Positions 55,401-64,000 of a stretch of DNA of 64,000 nt are shown here, one piece after another. The DNA comes from Bactericera cockerelli (Eukaryota; Arthropoda; Insecta; Hemiptera; Triozidae). The stretch covers positions 7,335,316 to 7,399,315 of the forward strand of contig CM044958.1 in NCBI GenBank assembly GCA_024516035.1. Reading direction: 5' to 3'. The notes beneath the pieces are model-generated. The model saw only the letters and a list, made by a program, of their open reading frames with translations. It was not told the DNA's origin and did no database searches. Made by a program: the position numbers and the translations under genes. Each line of letters opens with the position of its first letter. Position 1 is the first letter of the stretch.

Positions 55401-56240
55401 TTTTTTTGCTAAATGTTTACGATTAGGTACAGGTAAAATTGGCAATCTGAGAACATCACATGCTTTTATTTGAGCCCTTTGTTGCCATATTCTGACAAAA
55501 CCATTTTCGAAATATAGGCCAGTTTGCTACATTATCCGCTATGATAGATTTGGCTCGGGATTTTGAAATGTACACTGATGATGATTGCGGATATGTGGGT
55601 GGGTGGTGCGAGTGTGTGATGGCTGAGCGGAGCGGGTGCAGCCCGCTATCCCGCTAATACATATTAAAAGTGGGTAATTTAGACTACAATAATACAAAGT
55701 TTGTGTACAGCATACGATACATAATTCGTTCGAAAATGCCCTAGAACGGGTTATCTTGCTGTTAACTATTCATTTTTTTTTTAAATGAATTGGTAATTTT
55801 TGAAGTCCGCTATTTTAAGCCCAATGGTTTCCTATCCCATCGGGATTTTATCCATTATTAGACCATTAACTATTAAACTTTTTTTGTAGAACACAGAAAT
55901 GAGTCAGTTTTAAATCTGTTTTTCATATGAAAGTGAGAAGTTCAGAGAAAAATAATGCAGTACATTGGAGTAGTATATTCGAAAACAAGTAAGGGGTTTT
56001 ATATCAATGAATAGGTTTTATAGAAATGAAGGGTTTTGTTTTATTTTTTATTTCCTAAGTGTTAATTTAGTAAAGTTGAGTTAGATTGGCTGTCATATCA
56101 CTATTTTATAACTTCGTTAAGTTACTGAGCTATTTAATGTCTGAAATCAAAATTAAAAATGGATGCACCACGGAATCACCAGCTTGACCAGACGTGGCTT
56201 CTGCACATACATATCTGAGGATAATGTGACTCTCTATCCA
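55401..56240. other. Unique AT-rich sequence with a possible Helitron end
   Basis: At 55625-55657 GCGGAGCGGGTGCAGCCCGC is followed by TATCCCGCTAA|T, a hairpin-plus-CTRR arrangement like a Helitron 3' end (+). The rest shows no exon or repeat. Confidence 0.45.
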
Positions 56241-56244
56241 GACT

Positions 56245-56505
56245 CCATGGCGTAACGGTTGTGACTATTGCCCGTAGTTCAGAGATCCTGAGTTCGATTC
56301 TCGGTTGGAGCAGAATTTTCGCACAGAAAATTCTGTTTCCTCCGAACATGTGAGGCTAGTGATTCCGGCCCTACCCAGGCTGGGCGAGGTTGATGTGGGT
56401 ACCTGGTATGATTCCCAGCGAATGGAAGTTAAAACCCCCGTCCTGTCTACCTCAAGTCAGGACGCTAAAACCAAATAGAATCAATGGACATGAAAGGAGC
56501 TTGGA
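56245..56505 (+). repeat. SINE type E, plus orientation
   Basis: Head CATGGCGTAACGGTTGTGAC and GAGTTCGATTCTCGG, hairpin 'gcagaattttcgcacagaaa', body 'cctacccaggctgggcgagg' and end 'aggacgctaaaaccaaatag'. Confidence 0.8.
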
Positions 56506-57066
56506 CATTGGATCTGGGCGTCCATATAATCCTCTCACCACCGTGATTTAGGTATGAATACCTATCTCACGGACACGGAATTATACAAGTTGAATATCTG
56601 AGTCGCTGGAATAGCCAATGCCTGATGGTAAAACCCCTCTAATAATAATATCTGCAGTGAGTTGAACATTAATAATAAAAAAAAATTAAACACATTTTAC
56701 TTTTATTTTTTTAATATTAGGTATACAACTTGAATTTATTCATTTGCGATAATTAAACCAAATTAACGAACATGTTATTTTTTTGTAATGTTTCAAAATG
56801 ACCAAAGTTTGAAATAAATAATCACTAAGACGATTTCTTCATAATTTGAACCCCTGAGCTGAAAAGCCTCTCGACAGGAGCTGATGACGGTAGTAAGGTG
56901 TTATATTCAAAAAATATTTTTTTCACTTCATTGTATTTTAACACTGAGTTTGTGTTCTTTCACTTATTATTGAGATATTGCGAGAGAATGCTTTCAGCAG
57001 AATATATAAAGTTTGGTGTTGTTTCAGAAAATTTGGGCGGATCTAATAATAATCTGAAATCTATAA
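56506..57066. other. No recognised feature
   Basis: AT-rich unique sequence leading to the palindrome arm. The arm may extend further left, but its partner lies beyond the window end. Confidence 0.4.
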
Positions 57067-57537
57067 TCCGAAAAATGTATTATGATTTTTAAAAGTTGAC
57101 TTGAGAAAAAAACTCCTCAATTGTGCTTCTGCACCCCAAAAATCTTAATTTTTGTTTCCCCAGAATTATTCCTTTACCACAAACAAATAGGTACTTAGCA
57201 TTATATTTAAAATTCATTGCCAAAAATTTAGTTTTTATAGTCATGGTAAAACTGGAAAGGTCAAAAGAACTAAAGACAATATCAAAATAATATACTCTTT
57301 AGTGAAAGGTAACCAACCACCAGGCGATGGTATTGCTATTGGTTATCGCGCGTCATATTGTTTTTTTCTTAGTATCAAAATAGACGCATTCCCGGCATAC
57401 CACATATTCTGAAACTATTATATTTTGTACTTTTTTGCTTCACCTCCTAGCGTTTAGTAGTTAGAGGAAAACTGAAAAAATCATAATAATGACCCTCTCC
57501 CGCCCTCACTTGTGTCAGCAAGTATCTTTTGAGTGAA

Positions 57538-57620
57538 TGTGTGTGTGTGTGTGTGTTTGTGTGTATGTGACTGTGTTTGTGTGTATGTGACTGTGTTTGT
57601 GTGTATGTGACTGTGTTTGT
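57538..57620. repeat. (GT)n microsatellite
   Basis: GTGTGT with regularly spaced ATGTGACTGTGTTT units of 20 bp. Mirrored at 63448-63530. Confidence 0.9.
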
Positions 57621-57640
57621 GTACGTACGTTTATCTATTA

Positions 57641-57899
57641 CTAGCGGACTGTCGCCCGCTTTGCGGGCCGAGGCATGGCCGTGCGGAGAAATAGCGGTGA
57701 AAGCGAAAAATCCTTTTTCCCCAATGGCAGGTGTTGTAGTGAGAATTTTGAAAAAATCCCGTCTTAGTGCACATCTATTAGACAATAAGACAAAGCTTAT
57801 ACCTACCAAATTTCAGCTTCCTAGGACTTACCAGTTCGGAGAAACAGTGATGAATCAGTGAGTCAGTCAGTGAGTGAAACTTTCTTTAATAAGTATGGA
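57641..57899 (-). mobile_element. Short non-autonomous Helitron (left arm)
   Basis: On the minus strand it starts A|TCCATACTTATTAAAGAAAG and ends CCCGCAAAGCGGGCGACAG + TCCGCTAG|T. The 5' TC, a GC-rich hairpin about 11 bp before a terminal CTAG and insertion between A and T all fit Helitrons. It includes 'accaaatttcagcttcctag' and a GAGTCAGTCAGTGAGTG run. No Rep/helicase. Confidence 0.75.
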
Positions 57900-58724
57900 T
57901 GTTTTATGTATTGTCTAATTTATTTTTTTTTAAAACAAAGTTCATTGTAAATAATCAAACACCTCGGCCGAGGTGTGAAGAACGCCTATACAAAGAAAGA
58001 GACAGCCCGGCAGAGTGTAAGGTTACGGAAAACATAGTTCCCATGCATTTCATGTACTTTCAGCCAGCGAAAAGTGCAACATAAATTTCAAAAATCGCGA
58101 TTTTTATTGCAGAAATGGGCTCTACGTTGAAAAATAAGTTGATTTGACTCTTTGTTTGACTTCCTAGTCCGCCGGGAACCCTATTTTCGAGACCCCCCAA
58201 CAATCGTGAAAGACATGAAAAGATTCATAATTTTGTTTTTTTTTTTTTTTTCTGTTTTTTTTCATACGGATCCTTTGAGACCCGACTTCGTGTCTTTAAC
58301 TTGGCACTGAAGATTAAGTGAGGTGTCTAAAGTGATCAAGATATAATGGAGATGAGCCCGGACCAAAAAAAATTTCTAAATTATAAGCGGGCGGCCCATT
58401 TGGGCGGCCTCGGGTTTTGGGAGCCCAAATCGGGAATTGAAGGATAATACTAGTCTCAAGTGGTATCAAATGAAAGATCTTGATGAGCAGATACCAAATT
58501 TATTGATTTTATTCCTTCATCCGGTCCACTGGGTGGCACCTGGTGGCCTTTTCATTTTCTTTGGCGGGTAGGTACCTTCGAATTCTTAGCTTAGTGGTCA
58601 GATCTTGGCCAGTATGTATTTTTCGAGATGACCTCGCTCTCTCACTGCAAAATTTTAAAGTTTAAGTTTCCAAGTATTAATTTAGTTCATTTTCCGTCCG
58701 TTTCTGTAGAAGATAACTTTGTCT

Positions 58725-58985
58725 ATTGGTAGCATGCTCGACCTGCCACCCAGTCAGCATGGGTTCGAATCCTGGCGGGGACGAAATTTTTTAGCTCTAT
58801 GTTTTCAATTTGGGCTTAACGTTGTTTTGTTTTTCCGATCTTTATATTTGATCTTCATGACGACCCCATTACCCTCGCGAGGAAAATTTTAGAAGTTGCA
58901 GAATTGGACAATGACCTGTGGCGGCATTACGAGATTGATTTTGGACAATCATGGTTGGATGGAGATAAAATATGATGAATTATGT
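58725..58985 (+). repeat. tRNA-headed SINE-like copy (type B relative)
   Basis: 'tggtagcatgctcgacctgc' and B box GGGTTCGAATCCTGG are followed by 'ggggacgaaattttttagct', like the head-body junction of type B. Body diverged. Confidence 0.55.
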
Positions 58986-59028
58986 AGCTCTCATAATGTC
59001 GATGCTACTCACTAAAAGTTGTGACAAA

Positions 59029-59150
59029 GTAGTGACTTTGGCCAAGTGGGTAGCATACTAGGCTTGGGTTCGATCCCCTTGAGGGAAGTTTTTTTTTTCT
59101 CTGTCCATTATGTCCGGGGTACACTCATACCTCGTCAGGTATTGATAAGG
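59029..59150 (+). repeat. SINE type B fragment
   Basis: 'ggccaagtgggtagcatact', 'gggttcgatccccttgaggg' and 'cggggtacactcatacctcg' parallel 2400-2520. Head shortened. Confidence 0.6.
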
Positions 59151-59284
59151 GACTTCACAACCGAGATCTCTCCCGCTCATGGTTTTATCAACATCAAATT
59201 GTCTCCCGTCGCGTCGCTTGCATTTTTACCTGATTTTATACCTACATAGTTTAGGCCTAGCATAAAAATTATAATCGAAACACC

Positions 59285-59515
59285 TAGGAATCATTGATAT
59301 AGACCTGAGGCATGACCTTCTATGTATTTTTCCTAACCCTATGATAAACCCAAGGCATGGCCTTCTATAATATATTTACCTAACCCTATTATAATCCCGA
59401 GGCATTGCCTTCTATGTATTATCCTTAACCCTATATACTATATTCCTGAGGCATGGCCTTCTATGTATTTTACCTAACTCTACTAAACACTGAAGGCATT
59501 GTCTTTCAGTAGTTA
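59285..59515 (+). repeat. ~55-bp degenerate tandem repeat
   Basis: 'gaggcatg.ccttctatgtat' + 't.acctaaccctat' recurs about every 55-60 bp, four to five times. Confidence 0.8.
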
Positions 59516-60068
59516 GAGATTTAAAAGATTTCCTTATAAAAGGATCATTCTTATATAAAAATGATAATTTTATAGTTTTCATTTTCTTAAATACCTAATG
59601 TAAAAAAGCATGGTCTTTTTTCCGGGAGAGATACTCGTGGTGACCCCTGCAACAAGCCGGAGAGAATTCGGGTAAGAAAAGGTCAACGGGAGAGCACTCA
59701 TTACCTCACCTTGATAAGGTGATTAATTAATTTCTTTTTCCATTTGTAAATCCAGGTGTTTTAGTGTCCCTCATAGGAGGCTCCGAGGTCTATTTAGCAT
59801 TGAAAGATAAACCTAATCATGTGGAGAATAGAATCAAAAGATCTTGCATTGCAAATTTATATATTATTTACTCACTTTGGGGACTTAGGGGGCCAAATCT
59901 GTGATCCAAATACATATTGACCTTAGAAAAATTAAATACATACTGCTAAAACTATATCTTAAAAAAGACAACTTGGTACATTCACATTTTCCCAGCTTAT
60001 TTACTTTTGTCATTCCTAAAGTTTCAGTAGTGTATGAACTTATATTTTCGTACAAAAAGAACTGATAT

Positions 60069-60606
60069 CCCCCCAAAAACACCACTTCGTGGTTAAAAAA
60101 AGAAGAACGCCTCACTCAAAGAATGATTATAATTAGCTAAAAATAAATGATATCAAATTGAGAACACCTTGTCCCCTCTCTTTCTATATCTCTGCACTCC
60201 TCTCTGAATTTATTCCACTTATGTTTAGCTTTATTTATCCTTTCTAGGGGTCATCCCAAACTTGATTTCTCTTTAAATTTACTTGTTGCACGGCAATAAA
60301 AAATGGCGGTCGCGGTATAATTTTCTCGATTCAAATCAAATAACTTCAGAAAAATCATACTCCGACCGCCATTTTTTATTGCCGTGCAACAAGTAAATTT
60401 AAAGAGAAATCAAGTTTGGGATGACCCCTAGAAAGGATAAATAAAGCTAAACATAAGTGGAATAAATTCAGAGAGGAGTGCAGAGATATAGAAAGAGAGG
60501 GGACAAGGTGTTCTCAATTTGATATCATTTATTTTTAGCTAATTATAATCATTCTTTGAGTGAGGCGTTCTTCTTTTTTTAACCACGAAGTGGTGTTTTT
60601 GGGGGG
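60069..60606. mobile_element. 538-bp foldback element
   Basis: About 243-bp near-perfect inverted arms (60069-60311 and 60363-60606) with a ~50-bp loop. Ends are CCCCCCAAAAACACCACTTC / GAAGTGGTGTTTTTGGGGGG. Its right end coincides with the end of the arm-specific block. Non-coding foldback or MITE-like. No convincing target duplication. Confidence 0.8.
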
Positions 60607-61397
60607 ATTATTCATTTCTCTGTGTTTTTCAGCAATAAATATGAGACTGTGAGATTTGTTTAGACTGTGAGAGTAAAGTAAAGGACTCTCTCTCATTCTT
60701 GTAGGATTGTATTGTATTGTATGCTCGTATATAGCCCCAAACAGAATGGCTGTCTGAGGTTGAGTAACACAGCCGTAACAAAAGAATCTCTAAAAATCTG
60801 TATAATGAAAGTCCAACCTGAGGCCTAAGACTGCTCAATATAAGTCTGGGTGAAGTTACATTCACAAAGACATGGGTTTGATGGCAGAGATTGCCTCAGT
60901 CAATAATCTCGCCCTTTGTCAATATTATTCTTGTCAATAAAGAGTTATTATTATTATTATTGTGACAAGTATTCAAGAGGAAAAGTTATAACTGCAAATG
61001 AATGTACAATTATGTCCTCCGTTCAATCCAATCCGGATCAAGAATTAACCAAGTTCCTCAGATCCGGTGGGTGATTTAGGCGGTCTTTTATGCCTATTTT
61101 TCTCATTTCTTTTATTATTATTATTATATCGTTAAACATTAAAAAATATGAGACGATGCGGTATCGAATCCAAGACGTCTCAGTTACACGATCTAATGGC
61201 TGACTATAAAAAAGGTTCGAAGTTTTCACCTCGGTGGACGTTGCTTAACTCGTATATTTTTTGTTGGTTTAACGTCGCTTTCGACTGGATGATCATATTA
61301 TAACGACGGAGATTTTAACTACCATTCGCAGGAAACTAAAGAACCTGTTTGCCATAATAACCTCACCAAGCCTGGTTTGGGCCAGAGTGCCAGCACG

Positions 61398-61699
61398 TGT
61401 GTGTCTGTGTGTGGTGTGTGTGTTGTGGTGTGTTTGTGGGTGTGTGTGGGTGTGGGTGTGTATGTGTGTTTGTGTGTGTGGGTTTGTGTGCTGGTGTAGG
61501 TGTGTGTATGGTGTGATGTGTGTGGGTGTGTGTATGGTGCGATGTGTGTGGGTGGGTGTGTGTGTGGTGTGTGTGGGTGTGGATGTGTGTATGGTGTGAT
61601 GTGTGTGGGTGTGTCTGGGTGTGGTGTGTGTGTATGGTGTGATGTGTGAGCGTTGTGTGTGTTTGATGGGTTGGCGAAGCGGCGGGTGTAACCCGCTAG
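61398..61699 (+). mobile_element. (TG)n-rich Helitron-like 3' portion (left arm)
   Basis: Imperfect TGTGGGTG repeats end in GAAGCGGCGGGTGTAACCCG + CTAG|T: perfect hairpin GCGGGTGTAACCCGC overlapping the terminal CTAG. The 5' end is not identified. Mirrored at 62020-62332. Cys/Val-rich frames are artefacts. Confidence 0.55.
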
Positions 61700-61832
61700 T
61701 GTATTTTAAAGCACTTTGGACATGTCCAAAATGCTGCTGCTACATGTAAGAATTCCATGGTTTGGGATCCCTTAATCTGATTTGTCGAAACTGCTGCAAA
61801 CCTATATGTAGTGTCGAAAGTGCTGCTTTTAC

Positions 61833-61883
<51 letters not shown>

Positions 61884-62019
61884 GATGTAAAAGCAGCACT
61901 TTCGACACTACATATAGGTTTGCAGCAGTTTCGACAAATCAGATTAAGGGATCCCAAACCATGGAATTCTTACATGTAGCAGCAGCATTTTGGACATGTC
62001 CAAAGTGCTTTAAAATACA

Positions 62020-62332
62020 CTAGCGGGTTACACCCGCCGCTTCGCCAACCCATCAAACACACACAACGCTCACACATCACACCATACACACACACCACAC
62101 CCAGACACACCCACACACATCACACCATACACACATCCACACCCACACACACCACACACACACCCACCCACACACATCGCACCATACACACACCCACACA
62201 CATCACACCATACACACACCTACACCAGCACACAAACCCACACACACAAACACACATACACACCCACACCCACACACACCCACAAACACACCACAACACA
62301 CACAGACACACACACCACACACAGACACACAC
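62020..62332 (-). mobile_element. (CA)n-rich Helitron-like 3' portion (right arm)
   Basis: Exact mirror of 61398-61699, with CTAG at 62020-62023. Confidence 0.55.
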
Positions 62333-63179
62333 GTGCTGGCACTCTGGCCCAAACCAGGCTTGGTGAGGTTATTATGGCAAACAGGTTCTTTAGTTTCCTG
62401 CGAATGGTAGTTAAAATCTCCGTCGTTATAATATGATCATCCAGTTGAAAGCGACGTTAAACCAACAAAAAAATATACGAGTTAAGCAACGTCCACCGAG
62501 GTGAAAACTTCGAACCTTTTTTATAGTCAGCCATTAGATCGTGTAACTGAGACGTCTTGGATTCGATACCGCATCGTCTCATATTTTTTAATGTTTAACG
62601 ATATAATAATAATAATAATAATAAAAGAAATGAGAAAAATAGGCATAAAAGACCGCCTAAATCACCCACCGGATCTGAGGAACTTGGTTAATTCTTGATC
62701 CGGATTGGATTGAACGGAGGACATAATTGTACATTCATTTGCAGTTATAACTTTTCCTCTTGAATACTTGTCACAATAATAATAATAATAACTCTTTATT
62801 GACAAGAATAATATTGACAAAGGGCGAGATTATTGACTGAGGCAATCTCTGCCATCAAACCCATGTCTTTGTGAATGTAACTTCACCCAGACTTATATTG
62901 AGCAGTCTTAGGGCTCAGGTTGGACTTTCATTATAAAGATTTTTAGAGATTCTTTTGTTACGGCTGTGTTACTCAACCTCAGACAGCCATTCTGTTTGGG
63001 GCTATATACGAGCATACAATACAATACAATCCTACAAGAATGAGACAGAGTCCCTTTACTCTCACAGTCTAAACAAATCTCACAGTCTCATATTTATTGC
63101 TGAAAAACACAGAGAAATGAATAATTATTTACAATGAACTTTGTTTTAAAAAAAAATAAATTAGACAATACATAAAACA

Positions 63180-63432
63180 TCCATACTTATTAAAGAAAGT
63201 TTCACTCACTGACACTGATTCATCACTGTTTCTCCGAACTGGTAAGTCCTAGGAAGCTGAAATTTGGTAGGTATAAGCTTTGTCTTATTGTCTAATAGAT
63301 GTGCACTAAGACGGGATTTTTTCAAAATTCTCACTACAACACCTGCCATTGGGGAAAAAGGATTTTTCGCTTTCACCGCTATTTCTCCGCACGGCCATGC
63401 CTCGGCCCGCAAAGCGGGCGACAGTCCGCTAG
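63180..63432 (+). mobile_element. Short non-autonomous Helitron (right arm)
   Basis: A|TCCATACTTATTAAAG at 63180 to CTAG|T at 63429-63433, with hairpin CCCGCAAAGCGGG before the end. Same insertion as 57641-57899, so it predates the palindrome. Confidence 0.75.
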
Positions 63433-64000
63433 TAATAGATAAACGTACGTACACAAACACAGTCACATACACACAAACACAGTCACATACACACAAACAC
63501 AGTCACATACACACAAACACACACACACATTCACTCAAAAGATACTTGCTGACACAAGTGAGGGCGGGAGAGGGTCATTATTATGATTTTTTCAGTTTTC
63601 CTCTAACTACTAAACGCTAGGAGGTGAAGCAAAAAAGTACAAAATATAATAGTTTCAGAATATGTGGTATGCCGGGAATGCGTCTATTTTGATACTAAGA
63701 AAAAAACAATATGACGCGCGATAACCAATAGCAATAACATCGCCTGGTGGTTAGTTACCTTTCACTAAAGAGTATATTATTTTGATATTGTCTTTAGTTC
63801 TTTTGACCTTTCCAGTTTTACCATGACTATAAAAACTAAATTTTTGGTAATGAATTTTAAATATAATGCTAAGTACCTATTTGTTTGTGGTAAAGGAATA
63901 ATTCTGGGGAAACAAAAATTAAGATTTTTGGGGTGCAGAAGCACAATTGAGGAGTTTTTTTCTCAAGTCAACTTTTAAAAATCATAATACATTTTTCGGA

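Larger units (their letters stand above)
57956..60606 (+). other. 2.65-kb block present in one palindrome arm only
   Basis: The right arm is contiguous across this point (63121-63130, ATAATTATTT). The left arm reads ...TAAATAAT | block | ATTATTC..., with only AT duplicated at the junctions. The block contains two tRNA-like segments, a tandem repeat and a long foldback. No gene is recognised in it. Confidence 0.8.
57067..61859 (+). repeat. Left arm of large palindrome
   Basis: Reverse-complementary to 61860-64000 with few mismatches, apart from a 2.65-kb block (57956-60606) present only here. Paired coordinates sum to about 123719 near the centre and about 121067-121073 beyond the block. The centre is an AT dinucleotide run. 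Confidence 0.93.
61860..64000 (-). repeat. Right arm of large palindrome
   Basis: Inverse of the left arm to the last base of the window (64000 pairs with 57067), so it continues outside. Small differences (for example ATT repeat number near 62610 and a lost TCAG near 63210) show the arms are not identical. Confidence 0.93.

Noticed and set aside
61387..61599. Cys/Val-rich 70-codon frame and mirror copy
   Set aside because: Translation of a (TG)n tract.

Overview
This is a eukaryotic nuclear window, very probably from an insect. It has spliced genes with GT-AG introns, AT-rich non-coding DNA, and a dense mix of tRNA-headed SINE-like repeats, non-LTR and LTR retrotransposons, Helitrons, MITEs and satellites. 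I cannot fix the species. No bacterial-style operon, true tRNA, rRNA or CRISPR array was seen. A 100-N gap lies at 30063-30162.

Two host genes are supported, both on the minus strand. (1) A spermine/polyamine oxidase-like flavoenzyme has its first coding exon at 33858-34026 and its second at 32832-33001. A young LTR retrotransposon with two 402-bp LTRs sits in the next intron, about 15 bp past the splice donor, and the rest of the gene is not recognisable. (2) A TAPT1-family membrane protein gene has three intact C-terminal exons at 44116-44337, 43290-43508 and 41303-41554, plus a frameshifted upstream exon at 44838-44945. Its stop codon lies inside the first units of a 4.6-kb satellite (36725-41305) in which almost every 22- or 27-bp unit carries the palindrome TGACGTCA, the full CRE/ATF site.

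Layout. 0-12 kb: SINEs of several heads, microsatellites, MITEs, and two copies of a 650-bp inverted-repeat-ended element. 12.2-15.7 kb: an RTE-like LINE with an uninterrupted 984-codon endonuclease/reverse transcriptase ORF. 16.0-18.5 kb: a 37-bp satellite with alternating unit types. 18.6-23.6 kb: G-rich and purine or pyrimidine tracts and more SINEs. 23.7-30.06 kb: anomalous homopolymer-smeared sequence, probably a poor consensus. 30.5-34.0 kb: LTR element and oxidase gene. 36.7-44.9 kb: CRE satellite and Tapt1. 45.3-48.2 kb: a frameshifted Jockey-like LINE. 48-51 kb: SINE-derived tandems and a 45-bp tandem with a 26-bp palindrome. 51.3-55.4 kb: a 650-bp tandem array interrupted by a hAT-like insertion with an 8-bp target duplication. 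57.07-64.0 kb: a large palindrome centred near 61860, with Helitrons in both arms and a 2.65-kb block in one arm only.

The two host genes are unrelated in function (polyamine catabolism; ER/ciliary membrane protein). The rest is best read as a record of repeat birth, nesting and possible assembly artefacts. Exon boundaries come from reading frames and splice sites. Repeat family membership comes from visual alignment, so repeat edges are approximate.
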